Shown here: in pieces, positions 26,813 to 36,714 of the stretch
Layout: each line of letters begins with the position of its first letter
Numbering within the stretch: the first letter of the stretch is position 1
Source: Synechococcus sp. WH 7805
GTDB taxonomy: Bacteria > Cyanobacteriota > Cyanobacteriia > PCC-6307 > Cyanobiaceae
NCBI RefSeq assembly: GCF_000153285.1
Contig: NZ_CH724168.1
Span: 355,823-419,822, forward strand
Direction: 5' to 3'
Length of the DNA stretch: 64,000 nucleotides
Program-made: the position numbers and the translations under genes
The notes under the pieces: generated by a model
Database searches by the model: none
The model's input: the letters and a program-made list of their open reading frames with translations, nothing else
Told to the model about the DNA's origin: nothing

Positions 26813-28444
26813 CTATCGACCCTGGAGACGACGCAGCCATTCCTGCTGGGCTTTGATCGCTTCGCGATAACGCTGTTCCAGGGTGCTGTTGACGCGTTGG
26901 GGCATGATCATCGCCGGTGGCATCGGATTGAGTCCTCCACGAGGCGCAATGATGAGCGGGGGTGGCGGTGGCGGCGTGAACGTGTTGGGCTTCTGAGTGT
27001 TTTGCTTTGAGGCAGTTTTGGGTTCCGGTGTCGTCGTTGGTGTCGGTTTCGGTTTTGCTGTGATTGTCGGTGGTGGTGTCGCAGGACGAATCTTGCGCTC
27101 TTTGGCAGCAGCCTGGGCCTTGCGAGCTGCTTCCTGCGTTTCTTCCCGTTGTCTGAGCATGGCGAGCTGGGTATCAGGAACGACGCTCAGCAGGTGCCCA
27201 GGGGTTGCATCCGCTGGATACACAACACTCACTGTGACTTTGTTTAGAGACTTGCGTTTGAGATTGAGTTTGGCAATGGAAAGGCTCTGTCCTGAGCGCA
27301 TTCCAACGTGAACTTCTTGATACCCCTCGTCAGTTTTGATGCCGATCGACCCTCGAAACGCAGTGAATGGTGGACGCCCTGATGCCACAGGATGGCTGAG
27401 GACTAAATCGTGCGTCCCTTCACCAGAAAGATTCAAATCGATATCGAATCTAACGCCGTATGTACCGACATTATTCACTGCAGAATCCACCATTTTGGTG
27501 GTTAATGGATTGACTTGAATGTCACGAGTTCCAAAGTGATGCTTTCGGGTACTTGTGAACGGAACATGCAAAGGTCCTTGATCAAGGTCGTGTCTGATGG
27601 ATGCCTTGTATTCATCACCTAGAGCGACGCCAGCAACACGAGAAAAGACTGTTCCTGCTTGAATCTCCCTCAGGCGATTGAGATAAATACGTCCGGGAGC
27701 GAGGCGTCCACGATTGAGAACTGCAATCAATTCATTCTCATCTTTCGTTTCTTCTGCTGCGACTACAGCCATCTGGAAGGGTCCATCGCTTTTTCCGTGA
27801 AGCAGTCCGTTCATGATTCCCCGAGCAGGGAGAACGCTGCTCACAATCACCTTCTTGCTGTTTGGTGGAATCACCACTGATTCGGGAAGTCGGCGATCGA
27901 GCTCACCTCGGAGAATCTGCACGGCCGTTGCATCACCTGGGCCTGTGTTCCAGGGCCTTCGACCCAGAGGCTTTACCCCCATCAGATTATTGGCTTGATA
28001 AGGGGCTTCAAAACTGTTTTTGACTGAACCCTGCTGAAAGCGAAGCGTAATCGGTGTTGATCCAGGATTGATGGCTATTGCGGCCACAGTTAGAAGTCCT
28101 CTGGCCCTACGTCCTCCCAACTTGTTGGAGTCTTCCGGGTAGTACTTATGGTGCATATGCAGGCCAAATTCACCATTGAACGTATAAGTCGCGTTCTGGA
28201 GCGGCCGATTCGTTTCTGCAGCTATGGCTTGTCCAGGTGCTGTATTGACCAGAATTCCCGGTCCCTTAACAATCTCGGGCTGGTTGGAATGCAGAACCGG
28301 AACATTATTGAACGTTCCATTCAATGGTCTGGCTCGCTGGCCTGCCATCAGCGGCACAAACGCCTGAACGGGGCGTATTTCAACAGCCGCGCCAATCCCA
28401 ACCGAGACGCCAATTAGGACCAGTTGTGGAATTCGGTGAGACAC
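26813..28444 (-). CDS. DUF3370 exported protein with proline-rich tail
   Basis: Cyanobacterial DUF3370 protein of unknown role, probably outside the cytoplasm. I chose GTG at 28444 because it gives a compact signal peptide (HRIPQLVLIGVSVGIGAAV, RPVQA) with GAGGA upstream; a TTG at 28492 would add 16 residues. The DUF3370 body includes ARPLNGTFNNVPVLHSNQPE and FNGEFGLHMHHKY. From about residue 430 the protein becomes low-complexity: alanine/lysine/glutamate, then proline/threonine repeats and a run of six prolines, as in cell-wall-spanning linkers. Confidence 0.85.
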   Translation of the reverse strand: MSHRIPQLVLIGVSVGIGAAVEIRPVQAFVPLMAGQRARPLNGTFNNVPVLHSNQPEIVKGPGILVNTAPGQAIAAETNRPLQNATYTFNGEFGLHMHHKYYPEDSNKLGGRRARGLLTVAAIAINPGSTPITLRFQQGSVKNSFEAPYQANNLMGVKPLGRRPWNTGPGDATAVQILRGELDRRLPESVVIPPNSKKVIVSSVLPARGIMNGLLHGKSDGPFQMAVVAAEETKDENELIAVLNRGRLAPGRIYLNRLREIQAGTVFSRVAGVALGDEYKASIRHDLDQGPLHVPFTSTRKHHFGTRDIQVNPLTTKMVDSAVNNVGTYGVRFDIDLNLSGEGTHDLVLSHPVASGRPPFTAFRGSIGIKTDEGYQEVHVGMRSGQSLSIAKLNLKRKSLNKVTVSVVYPADATPGHLLSVVPDTQLAMLRQREETQEAARKAQAAAKERKIRPATPPPTITAKPKPTPTTTPEPKTASKQNTQKPNTFTPPPPPPLIIAPRGGLNPMPPAMIMPQRVNSTLEQRYREAIKAQQEWLRRLQGR

Positions 28445-28583
28445 GCGAGACTGGATCCTCGGGAAGGTCGCCCGCAAGGGCTCAAGCTCCAAACTTAAGC
28501 CTCAGATCTAAAACCGCCAAGTCGCCTACGACCCCGCGACTCGGATTTTCTCTCGGCAGGATGGTGTCACCAGCAGTTCATCC

Positions 28584-28766
28584 ATGTTCCCTCCTTTTGA
28601 TTGCATGCCCTGTGCCGATGCTGAGTGGCAGCACAAGCAGAAATCTCGGAAGTTGCGCATGCTCCGCTTCTGGCGCGATGGTCTTGAGCGCCAGCTTGCA
28701 GCGGTTTCTGCTGCCATTTCAACACTTGAACAGCAGATCGAACGCGATCAGTCGGCCCAAAGCTGA
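28584..28766 (+). CDS. Small coiled-coil hypothetical protein (60 aa)
   Basis: Starts MFPPFDCMPCADAEWQHKQK, with a C-x2-C pair, followed by a basic helix and an amphipathic C-terminal helix (QLAAVSAAISTLEQQIERD). ATG start preceded by a purine-poor leader. It runs convergently into the sigma-factor gene with a 19-base overlap. Not recognised, but the composition is protein-like. Confidence 0.55.
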   Translation: MFPPFDCMPCADAEWQHKQKSRKLRMLRFWRDGLERQLAAVSAAISTLEQQIERDQSAQS

Positions 28767-29344
28767 GGCTCGAGCTTCAACCGAAGCCTCGAAAGCCCGC
28801 GCTTGACGCGCCGCTGCATGGTCATTGCGCTAACCCCTGCCACTCTCCCCGCGGCTCTGAGGCTTCTGCCATCGAGGACAACTTCCTGGATGGCCGATCG
28901 TTCAGGGCTACGCAACGACTTCAAAGCCTCTTGAATCAGTCTTGAGCGTTCCATCTGATCGATCTCCTCGATGGTTTCGCTTTTGGTGTCTGCAACGGTC
29001 TCATCGCCGCAGTAAACCCTTCGCAGCAAGAGTCCATGGCACTGTTTTCCAGACTCGTTCATCTCCTTGTCTGACTGCAGGCGTCTTGGGAAGCGCACGA
29101 CGGATGCGTTGTCTCTCAGGTAATGGAGGATGGCTCCACGGATATGCGGTCTGGCGAATGCTTTGAACGGTGTACAGCGTTCCGTGTTGAAGTTCTCCGC
29201 CGCTCGGAGCAGACCCATGAGTCCTACTTGTCTCAGATCGTCGGCATCGATTCCGCAACGTTGGGCGTAGTGCCTAGCGATCGGAGTCACCAGCTGCAAA
29301 TGGTCTTTCACCCTTTGATTTCGCTGGGTTGTTTGTTTCTGCAT
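28748..29344 (-). CDS. Group 3 (alternative) sigma-70 family factor
   Basis: RNA polymerase sigma factor of about 198 residues. Region 2 is clear (DDLRQVGLMGLLRAAENF, PFKAFARPHIRGAILHYLRD, VVRFPRRLQ). There is a short region 3 and a C-terminal helix-turn-helix (LRAAGRVAGVSAMTMQRRV) for the -35 box. It resembles the SigF/SigG-type minor factors of cyanobacteria; the regulon is unknown. I start at ATG 29344 (MQKQTTQ). An in-frame start at 29383 adds 13 poor residues. No anti-sigma gene is next to it. Confidence 0.88.
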   Translation of the reverse strand: MQKQTTQRNQRVKDHLQLVTPIARHYAQRCGIDADDLRQVGLMGLLRAAENFNTERCTPFKAFARPHIRGAILHYLRDNASVVRFPRRLQSDKEMNESGKQCHGLLLRRVYCGDETVADTKSETIEEIDQMERSRLIQEALKSLRSPERSAIQEVVLDGRSLRAAGRVAGVSAMTMQRRVKRGLSRLRLKLEPQLWAD

Positions 29345-29399
29345 GGACTGGTTTCGTGATCCCCTGTCTTGGCAGGGACTCATCTCATCCAGTCCTCAT

Positions 29400-30296
29400 T
29401 CAGGACTTGCCGTCATCCGTGGCATCACTGATCGCGCTCACAACCTCTTGGAGCAGGCCTTCACCACCGTTGTGCTCTAACCAGCTCAAGTCCGAGTTCT
29501 CAGTGGCCAGTAGGTAGCCGGCGAAACCGAGAGCGTTCAGGCTGAATCCTGATGCACGCTCCTGCTTGCGCCGAATCAAGGCCAACCAATCTGGTGTGAG
29601 CAGAAGGTTGTAGGGAGCGAGTGGAGGTCGCTCTGCATCGGCATCTCCAAGGGCCAACCTCATGGCGAGGGTGCGGTAAAGGGTATGCAAGGCACGGGCC
29701 TCCTGCTCTGGGTCTGAGCAGCTCGGACGCTTCACCAAGGCGCAACTATCGATCAGCGGGTCGCTACTTTCTGATGGCCGTTTTGTGTCACCTCCTTCGA
29801 GGATGCGGCGAAACCAGCTCTCGCGCGGGCAAGCTGTTTCGCTGCTTTGGCGTCGCAGCAACTGCAGATGGCGGTGCGGTTGGCTTGCTCCAGCCTTCGG
29901 CCCACTGTTGAAGAACCACAATCCGCTTGTGTCACGGTCAACCTCCACAAGCGCAGTCCAATCGGGTTGGGTCAGCCAATGCACCTGCGGCGCCCATTGC
30001 CTAGTGATCAGGAGCATGTGCCCAGTCTGAACAGGGTATTTGTTGAGGATCAGCACATGATCTGTCCCGATCACATCAATTTCGAGTTCTCGATCCCATG
30101 GGCTGAATGGATTCGGTTTGGGTCCCTCTGGTCGATGGTGTCTCGGAAGCTGCGCATTGAGTCGACGCAGTTCGAATCGTTCGCCACCAGGGCCTGGACA
30201 TTGCAGTCGGGAGGTTGTTAGAGGAATCAGAGCTCCACTCTCCAGCGCCTTGCTGGATTGACTCAGCGCTGATGTCCAGAAACGTTCATTTCTCAT
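29400..30296 (-). CDS. ATP adenylyltransferase (Ap4A phosphorylase)
   Basis: Phosphorolyses diadenosine tetraphosphate to ATP and ADP. It belongs to the HIT/GalT-like superfamily. The active-site histidine motif appears as GASQPHRHLQLL. NPFSPWDRELEIDVIGTDHVLILNKYP is split in the usual way before HMLLITR, and a C-terminal ATP adenylyltransferase domain (YNLLLTPDWLALI) follows. I start at ATG 30296 (MRNERFW). It overlaps the stop of the SpoIID gene upstream by 11 bases, so the two are likely co-transcribed. Confidence 0.9.
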   Translation of the reverse strand: MRNERFWTSALSQSSKALESGALIPLTTSRLQCPGPGGERFELRRLNAQLPRHHRPEGPKPNPFSPWDRELEIDVIGTDHVLILNKYPVQTGHMLLITRQWAPQVHWLTQPDWTALVEVDRDTSGLWFFNSGPKAGASQPHRHLQLLRRQSSETACPRESWFRRILEGGDTKRPSESSDPLIDSCALVKRPSCSDPEQEARALHTLYRTLAMRLALGDADAERPPLAPYNLLLTPDWLALIRRKQERASGFSLNALGFAGYLLATENSDLSWLEHNGGEGLLQEVVSAISDATDDGKS

Positions 30297-31185
30297 CCGT
30301 TCTGATCCTCGCCAGTGATGCTCCGACGTAGTACTTGCCGAGGATTTCGTTGTACTGCAAGCCCTCCTCTGCCAGTCTCTGTGCACCATGCTGGCTCATG
30401 CTGGCGCCCAGGTGGCCATGGGCTTCTGCTGAGATTTCACGGGTTGCTGCATACAGGGATTCGACAAGCCCCCCCTCAAAGCTGAGCACGATCCCCCTGG
30501 TCTCAGTCGTGGCCTGGCGAGTGGATGCTGTCTTACTGGTCAGGCCTGCGTAGGCCTGCCAACGCGTTGTATCCCCCAGATTCCAGTCGGCTGTTGCTGG
30601 ACGGATCACATGCACAAGGGCATAGGAGCGTGCAGCCACTGCCTGCGCCTTCAGCGCCTCACTGTTCCAGTGCGAGGGCATTTCGGCACCAACCACTGAG
30701 GCAACGTAACGCTCAAGACTGATCTGATTGATTGCAGTCCATCCCTTTCCACGGTTCAAAAGATGGATGGTTCCCTCATAGGACCTGTCATTCACTCCAA
30801 CGCGTCCGCGATCGCCGCCACAGCTGATAACACCTTGCCTCTGGACGGCCAACAGTTCCATCAGCGTCCCTTTTGGGATCACCTCCCCAGAAGCACGACG
30901 GCAACGAGCTCCGTTTTGAAGCGAGATGCTGCGGGGCGGCGACTGACTCAAGAGAGCAACCTTGACCTGAGGATCAGCTGACCGGCCTGCTTCAGGACTG
31001 GCCGGAACAGTGATAGCGCTCGGTTTTGAGATCTCCTTCTCATCGGAACCATCCAGCAAGCTTTGCAGCAAGGTTTCGGTGGCTGTTGGGTCCGGCAGTG
31101 AGGAGCGGCTTGCAAACACCCACCAGAGAACCAGTGCAAGGACACTGGTGAAGGTGGCCAGTAACAGTGAAGGAGAGAACTTCAT
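30286..31185 (-). CDS. SpoIID/LytB-domain protein
   Basis: Exported protein with an N-terminal hydrophobic anchor (SLLLATFTSVLALVLWWVF) and a SpoIID domain: ISLERYVASVVGAEMP, EALKAQAVAARSYAL, and SMSQHGAQRLAEEGLQYNEIL at the end. In Bacillus the domain is a lytic transglycosylase acting on denuded glycans. In cyanobacteria it is widespread and probably acts in cell-wall remodelling at division. Length 299. It is upstream of the Ap4A phosphorylase and divergent from the SDR gene. Confidence 0.9.
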   Translation of the reverse strand: MKFSPSLLLATFTSVLALVLWWVFASRSSLPDPTATETLLQSLLDGSDEKEISKPSAITVPASPEAGRSADPQVKVALLSQSPPRSISLQNGARCRRASGEVIPKGTLMELLAVQRQGVISCGGDRGRVGVNDRSYEGTIHLLNRGKGWTAINQISLERYVASVVGAEMPSHWNSEALKAQAVAARSYALVHVIRPATADWNLGDTTRWQAYAGLTSKTASTRQATTETRGIVLSFEGGLVESLYAATREISAEAHGHLGASMSQHGAQRLAEEGLQYNEILGKYYVGASLARIRTDEK

Positions 31186-31209
31186 ATCCGCGATAGCGGC
31201 GGCTGAATC

Positions 31210-31938
31210 ATGCCTGAATCAAGCCAAAAAAGTTGGTCGGGCCGCGCCCTGATTGTGGGAGCCGGTGGCATCGGTGAAGTGCTGGCGTCCCAGCTGGCCG
31301 ATCGCTGCCCCCACTTAACGGTCACGCTCTGTCGACGCCAACCGAAAGATGCATCGGACTGGCCTCTTGACCTGGAGAATTCCGAGAGCCTCTCCTGGCT
31401 CACCCAAACGCTCTCGAATGACCACTCCCCCCTGCGACTGGTCTTCAACGCCACTGGTCGCCTGCACGGTCCCTCTCTGCAGCCTGAGAAACGTCTTCAG
31501 CATGTCCAGCCAGACGCACTGATCGAATCCTTCAAAATCAACGCAGCCGCTCCATTGCTTCTGGCTAAGGCCATTGAGCCGTCGCTGCGCCGCAACCAAC
31601 CGTTTCATTACGCAAGTCTCAGTGCCAGGGTCGGAAGCATCGGCGACAACCGCAGTGGTGGTTGGTACGCCTATCGCGCCGCCAAGGCTGCCCAGAACAT
31701 GATGCTTCGGACACTCAGCGTGGAGTGGGCTCGCCGCTTTCCCGAAGCCACGGTGACGTTGCTGCATCCAGGAACAACCGATACAGCTTTATCGAAACCC
31801 TTTCAGAGCTTCGTCCCGGCGGAGAAGCTCTTCAGTCCGAAGCGGGCAGCGGGTCACCTATTGGATGTCTTGCTCCAGCAGACCCCTGCGCAATCCGGTG
31901 CATTTCTGGCCTGGGATGGTCAGTCCATCCCCTGGTGA
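31210..31938 (+). CDS. Short-chain dehydrogenase/reductase
   Basis: NAD(P)-dependent oxidoreductase with Rossmann start ALIVGAGGIGEVLASQL, NATG in the middle, a catalytic serine in YASLSARVGSIGDN and the YxxxK pair in WYAYRAAKAAQNMM. The C-terminal LLHPGTTDTALSKPF resembles the CsgA-like or YciK-like SDR group. Length 242. The substrate is not known. Its 3' end overlaps the DUF2237 gene by 19 bases. Confidence 0.9.
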   Translation: MPESSQKSWSGRALIVGAGGIGEVLASQLADRCPHLTVTLCRRQPKDASDWPLDLENSESLSWLTQTLSNDHSPLRLVFNATGRLHGPSLQPEKRLQHVQPDALIESFKINAAAPLLLAKAIEPSLRRNQPFHYASLSARVGSIGDNRSGGWYAYRAAKAAQNMMLRTLSVEWARRFPEATVTLLHPGTTDTALSKPFQSFVPAEKLFSPKRAAGHLLDVLLQQTPAQSGAFLAWDGQSIPW

Positions 31939-32327
31939 GCGTGTTCACGGAGGGTTTCAAGCGGGATCACTGCCAGAGATCCCTGTTCGGTCGCTTCAAG
32001 GCGCACAGGGGGTGCCATGCCGTCCTCCATGGCTTGTTTCCAGCGTGGTGCGCAGACACACCAGTGATCGCCAGGTTTGAGCCCTGGAAACCCGTAGGCG
32101 GGCATCGGAGTGCTCAGATCATTTCCCTGCGCTTTGCTGTAGCTGAGAAAGCTTTCCGTCATCACACAACACACGGTGTGCTGTCCGTGGTCTGAGGGAT
32201 CGGTCTTGCAATGACCATCGCGGAACCATCCAGTTAAAGGTTCACAACTGCAGAGCTCGAGCACTGATCCAAGAACGTTGAGATCCGTTCTCTGATCTTC
32301 GATTTGAGCATTGCTAAGGCTGGTCAT
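31920..32327 (-). CDS. DUF2237 protein
   Basis: A 135-residue cytosolic protein with the full DUF2237 pattern: NVLGSVLELCSCEPLTGWFRD, HTVCCVMTESFL, FPGLKPGDHWCVCA. It carries several conserved cysteine pairs (CSC, CC, CVC) that look suited to metal or redox chemistry. The family has no assigned role that I know. It converges with the SDR gene. Confidence 0.9.
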   Translation of the reverse strand: MTSLSNAQIEDQRTDLNVLGSVLELCSCEPLTGWFRDGHCKTDPSDHGQHTVCCVMTESFLSYSKAQGNDLSTPMPAYGFPGLKPGDHWCVCAPRWKQAMEDGMAPPVRLEATEQGSLAVIPLETLREHAHQGMD

Positions 32328-32438
32328 TTGGGCCCCTCAAGCCCCTCAATTCTGACGAAGGAGTGCCACATTGCGCGACCAAGTGGTTGACGGATCCCGG
32401 GGGCGAGGCGTTAAAGGTCATTCAGTTATGCCTCCTCG

Positions 32439-32669
32439 ATGGATTGGGAGTTCACTGAAGACGCGGCGTTCCTCGCCCTCTGCGATGCCTTTCGCGAAAG
32501 TGGGGAATCGTCTGCGATTGAATTTTTGGCCAATGGTGAGGGTGCCTTTCACTTTCAAGACCTTGCCCAGAACGCTGCAGGTGAAGGAATTGATCTGAGT
32601 GAGTCGAATGCTCTCGATGCCTTTCAGCAGGAAGTGATCGACACCATGGAAAAGCTCTGCCAAGACTGA
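32439..32669 (+). CDS. Small acidic hypothetical protein (76 aa)
   Basis: Starts MDWEFTEDAAFLALCDAFRE. It is very acidic, mostly helical in appearance and cytosolic (EGAFHFQDLAQNAAGEGIDL, FQQEVIDTMEKL). ATG start. Not recognised. The composition and the clean frame support a real gene. It converges with the next small gene. Confidence 0.68.
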   Translation: MDWEFTEDAAFLALCDAFRESGESSAIEFLANGEGAFHFQDLAQNAAGEGIDLSESNALDAFQQEVIDTMEKLCQD

Positions 32670-32696
32670 ACGGCAGAGCCACGCTGTCGGTTCGGG

Positions 32697-32969
32697 TCAG
32701 CCGAAGAAGAAGGCAATCTCCTTGGCCTTCAGACCCTCCCAGCCCGCTTCGAGCAAGCGCTTGTTGAGCGTGTCCTGGTCGAAGTGCTTGGCACCTGTCC
32801 GGACGACGCGATTGCGCATGGACTTCCGAACACCGCTGCGCTTGCGTTGACCTTCGAGGGTCATGACCTCGCGGTAGAGCGAGAGCATTGCATCAGGCAG
32901 AGGGGATCCATCGAGATCAACCCCTGCATCTATGGCCTTGTCGATGGCGTCAGGCCCGCTGAGATCCAT
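32697..32969 (-). CDS. Small hypothetical protein downstream of metH
   Basis: About 90 residues from ATG 32969 (MDLSGPDAIDKAIDAGVDLD); a TTG at 33005 would add 12. A basic middle (GQRKRSGVRKSMRNRVVR) is followed by an end with several aromatics (EIAFFFG). Same strand as metH and 45 bases after it, so likely co-transcribed. No recognised domain; RNA or nucleic-acid binding is only suggested by the basic segment. Confidence 0.7.
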   Translation of the reverse strand: MDLSGPDAIDKAIDAGVDLDGSPLPDAMLSLYREVMTLEGQRKRSGVRKSMRNRVVRTGAKHFDQDTLNKRLLEAGWEGLKAKEIAFFFG

Positions 32970-33014
32970 GGTCTGAAGGAAAAGGGCCGCTGCAGTCTGC
33001 AGCAACCCGCAGCC

Positions 33015-36000
33015 TCAGGCGCTGAAATACCTGGCAACACTATGGAGCGCCACGAGAGCCGTGGTGCTCTGCTCGGGATGGAGTTGATCGCTCTCGTCCA
33101 TGCTCAGGCCGATTCGTTCAGCACCAAGCCAGAGCAATTGTTGGCGGGAATCGGCCACATTCGGGCAGGCGGGATAGCCGAAGGAATAGCGGCTGCCGCG
33201 GTAGCGCTGAGCCAACACATCCCTGAGAGGCATGCCATCGGGATCTGCGAAACCACATTCCCGACGGATCCGGGCATGGGTCCACTCCGCCAAAGCCTCA
33301 GCCATCTGAACAGCCAGTCCATGGAAGAACAGATAGTCGCTGTAGGAATCTGCTTCAAAAAGCTTCTGAGCGAAGACGGAGGCCTTTTCGCCCATGGTGA
33401 CGGCCTGCATTGGCAACACATCAGTGGGGTGCCCACTGGAGAGATCGCGATAAAAATCTGCAATGCAGTAGCGATTGCCGCTGCGCTGCCGAGGAAGCGC
33501 AAATCGCCCTAGTTCATCGTTTGAATCGGGATCAAAGACAGCAACGGCATTGCCGTCACGGCCACACGGGAAGTAGCCGTAGGCCACAGCTGGTTGCAAC
33601 AGATCCTCATTCAGCGATCGCTCCAGCCAGGTCTGCAGGATTGGCTCAGCTTTTGCTTTCAGATCTGCTTCGTAGTCTTCCCTCGACTGATCCTTGGCTT
33701 TACGCATTTGCCATTGGCCGGCAAACAGCGCTTGACGATCGAGATAGGCAATGACTTCCCTCAAAGGGATCTGTTCAGCACCCTGCAGCACCTTGGAGCC
33801 AAGAAATTCAGGACGCAAAGGAGGTTCTTCAGGAACGACATCCGAACGTTCATCTGTTACTGACAGTGCGGCTGCTTCTTCACTGGCTGATGCAGGGCCT
33901 CCTTCATTTGAACTCTCCTCGGATGATGGTTCGTTCTCACCTCCGAGGCTGATCCCCTCGGGTGTGCCGTTGAGGAATCCCTTGAGATTGTCCCAGTGCC
34001 CCTGCTTGCGCGCATCCACGAAGGCATCCATAAAACGAAGATCAGTGAATGCATCACGCCCGTAAATCACTTTTCCGTTGTAAACATCGCTGCAGTCCTT
34101 ATTGACAAACCGTGGCGTGAGGGCAGCACCCCCTAAAACCACAGGGACGTCAATCCCAGCATCATTGAAGGCCTGCAAATTATCCTTCATGAAAGCAGTA
34201 GATTTCACAAGAAGACCACTCATTGCGATGCAGTCAGCTCCATGCTTCTGTTGAGCTGAAATAATCGCGCCAACATCTTGCTTGATTCCTAAGTTGATGA
34301 CCTCATAACCGTTATTCGTAAGAATGATGTCAACAAGATTTTTGCCGATGTCGTGAACATCTCCTTTGACTGTGGCGATTAAGAATTTCGCTTTAGCGCT
34401 GCGCTTGCCTTCACTTTTTTCCATGTGAGGCTCGAGGAAAGCAACAGCAGCTTTCATCGTTTCAGCAGACTGCAGTACAAATGGAAGTTGCATCTGGCCT
34501 GAGCCAAAGAGCTCTCCCACCACCTTCATGCCGTCAAGCAAGAACGTGTTCACAATGTCGAGAGGTGGGTAGGTTTGGAGCCCTTCGTTGAGCGCATCCT
34601 CGAGGCCAATCCTCTCTCCATCGATGATGTGTTGCTTGAGCCTTTCTTCAACAGGGAGATCAGCAAGTGAAGGGCCTGAGGCCCTTGCATCCTTTGCGCT
34701 GACGCCTTCGAACAACGTCGTGAGCTTGGTCAGCGGATCATAAATGCAGGCGTCGCCGTCAAAGCGACGCGTGTCATTGATCAAATCGCGGCACACCTGC
34801 TGATGATCGGCGTCAATTTTGACAAGCGGGAGAATTTTCGCTGGTGAAACGATGGCAGCGTCCATGCCCGCCTCACAGCAGTCGTGAAGAAACACTGAAT
34901 TGAGGGTGATTCGGGCAGCTGGAGACAGACCGAAACTCACATTGGAGACACCGAGAACGACATGAACTCCAGGAAGTTCACTACGAATACGACGTATTGC
35001 AGCGATGGTCTCTGCACCGTTGCGACGATCCTCCTCGATTCCGGTTGAAATAGGGAGTGCAAGAGGGTCGTAAAAAATCTCTCTTGCGGGGATTCCGAAT
35101 TCAACGGCATCGCGATAAGCACGCTTGGCAATGGCAACCTTCTTTTCAGCAGTTCGAGCCATTCCGTCTTCATCGATCGTACCGATTACCACACCGGCTC
35201 CATACCGCCTTGCCAGCTCGAGCACCTTGAAGAAGCGTTCATCGCCATCTTCGTAATTTGTTGAGTTGAGAATGCATTTTCCACCGGCCACCTTCAAGCC
35301 AGCTTCCATCTTCTGCCACTCGGTTGAATCGAGCATGAGTGGGAGATTCACATTGGTGACAACTCGCGTCACCAGCTCATGCATGTCTTTCTCTCCGTCC
35401 CGTCCCACGTAGTCCACATTCACATCAAGAACATGGGCGTTCTCTTTCACCTGACCACGCGCTACTGCAATGAGACCATCCCAATCTTCTTCGTTGAGGA
35501 GTTCGCGGACCTTCTTCGAACCACTCGCATTCAGTCGCTCACCGATGATCAGAAAGGAGTTGTCCTGGAAATAGGGTGTTGCTCCGTAGATCGATGACGC
35601 CGCCGGTTCATAACGCAGTTGCTGACGTTCAAGATGACGAGTGCGCACATCGCGCTGTGCGGGTTTGAGTTCTTCCGAGATTTCAGATAGTGCCTTGATA
35701 TGAGCCGGCGTTGTGCCGCAACAACCACCGATTACTTGAACCCCTAGGTCTTCCACGAAATGCATCAACTGCATCTTCAGCTCCAGGGGTGTAAGCCGGT
35801 AATGGGCCACACCACCGATGTTTTCGGGCAGCCCTGCATTGGGGATGCAACTGACCACAAAGGGTGAGTACTCCGAGAGGTATTTGATGTGTTCTTTCAT
35901 CTGCTCCGGGCCCGTGGCGCAGTTCAGACCCAGAACATCAATAGGGAAGGGCTCGAGAATCGACACCACAGCTGCAATGTCGGAACCAACCAGCATGGTG

Positions 36001-36632
36001 CCGGTGGTCTCCATGGTCACCGACACCATCAGGGGGCGGCGTTGGCCGCTGGCATGGAAGGCCGCTTCCACCCCCTGCAGGGCCGCTTTGATCTGCAAAA
36101 CGTCCTGACAGGTTTCAATGATGAACAGATCCACATCACCGGCGAGCAATCCTGCGGCTTGTTCCTTGAACGAGTCACGCAGCGTGTCGAAGTCGATGTG
36201 CCCCAAGGTCGGCAGCTTTGTTGTCGGTCCCATCGAACCGGCCACGAACCTGGGCTTTCTCTCGCTGCTGTATTGATCCGCCATCTCACGCGCCAGCTCC
36301 GCGGCACGGCGATTCAGCTCAAAGGCTTGATTCTCCAGTCCGTATTCCGCGAGAACCACCGAGGCGGCCCCGAACGTGTCTGTCTCGATCACGTCGCATC
36401 CTGCGTCGAGGAACAGACGGTGAACGGCCTGCACCGCATCTGGACGAGTAATCACAAGATTCTCATTGCACCCTTCAAGGGCTTCCCCCCCGAAGTCGTC
36501 GGCGGTTAGGTCCATCTGCTGCAGCGATGTCCCAGTCGCACCGTCAAACACCAGAACAGGTTTGGAGGGATCGTGAAGACGCTGTAGGAAGCGGGAGGTT
36601 GCAGTACCGGGTTTGCTCTGAACTGCCTGCAT
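33015..36632 (-). CDS. metH: Cobalamin-dependent methionine synthase
   Basis: Transfers the methyl group of 5-methyltetrahydrofolate to homocysteine via methylcobalamin. All four modules are present over 1205 residues: the homocysteine domain ([15 protein letters not shown] start and the zinc-ligand [12 protein letters not shown]), the pterin domain ([15 protein letters not shown]), the B12 domain with [11 protein letters not shown] as the DxHxxG cobalt-ligand motif, and the reactivation domain ([17 protein letters not shown]). A roughly 60-residue serine/glutamate-rich linker lies between the B12 and activation domains. No B12 riboswitch is visible in the short 82-base leader. Confidence 0.98.
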   Translation of the reverse strand: MQAVQSKPGTATSRFLQRLHDPSKPVLVFDGATGTSLQQMDLTADDFGGEALEGCNENLVITRPDAVQAVHRLFLDAGCDVIETDTFGAASVVLAEYGLENQAFELNRRAAELAREMADQYSSERKPRFVAGSMGPTTKLPTLGHIDFDTLRDSFKEQAAGLLAGDVDLFIIETCQDVLQIKAALQGVEAAFHASGQRRPLMVSVTMETTGTMLVGSDIAAVVSILEPFPIDVLGLNCATGPEQMKEHIKYLSEYSPFVVSCIPNAGLPENIGGVAHYRLTPLELKMQLMHFVEDLGVQVIGGCCGTTPAHIKALSEISEELKPAQRDVRTRHLERQQLRYEPAASSIYGATPYFQDNSFLIIGERLNASGSKKVRELLNEEDWDGLIAVARGQVKENAHVLDVNVDYVGRDGEKDMHELVTRVVTNVNLPLMLDSTEWQKMEAGLKVAGGKCILNSTNYEDGDERFFKVLELARRYGAGVVIGTIDEDGMARTAEKKVAIAKRAYRDAVEFGIPAREIFYDPLALPISTGIEEDRRNGAETIAAIRRIRSELPGVHVVLGVSNVSFGLSPAARITLNSVFLHDCCEAGMDAAIVSPAKILPLVKIDADHQQVCRDLINDTRRFDGDACIYDPLTKLTTLFEGVSAKDARASGPSLADLPVEERLKQHIIDGERIGLEDALNEGLQTYPPLDIVNTFLLDGMKVVGELFGSGQMQLPFVLQSAETMKAAVAFLEPHMEKSEGKRSAKAKFLIATVKGDVHDIGKNLVDIILTNNGYEVINLGIKQDVGAIISAQQKHGADCIAMSGLLVKSTAFMKDNLQAFNDAGIDVPVVLGGAALTPRFVNKDCSDVYNGKVIYGRDAFTDLRFMDAFVDARKQGHWDNLKGFLNGTPEGISLGGENEPSSEESSNEGGPASASEEAAALSVTDERSDVVPEEPPLRPEFLGSKVLQGAEQIPLREVIAYLDRQALFAGQWQMRKAKDQSREDYEADLKAKAEPILQTWLERSLNEDLLQPAVAYGYFPCGRDGNAVAVFDPDSNDELGRFALPRQRSGNRYCIADFYRDLSSGHPTDVLPMQAVTMGEKASVFAQKLFEADSYSDYLFFHGLAVQMAEALAEWTHARIRRECGFADPDGMPLRDVLAQRYRGSRYSFGYPACPNVADSRQQLLWLGAERIGLSMDESDQLHPEQSTTALVALHSVARYFSA

Positions 36633-36714
36633 CTCACCAAAACCGTTGAGATCATCCTAAGAACCGCAGCGCGCTTCCTCGGTCAGCCCCCGTTCCTGCC
36701 ACTGAGAGAAACGG

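Noticed and set aside
36633-36714. Cobalamin riboswitch upstream of metH
   Set aside because: The 82-base leader is too short, and no B12-box-like sequence was seen.
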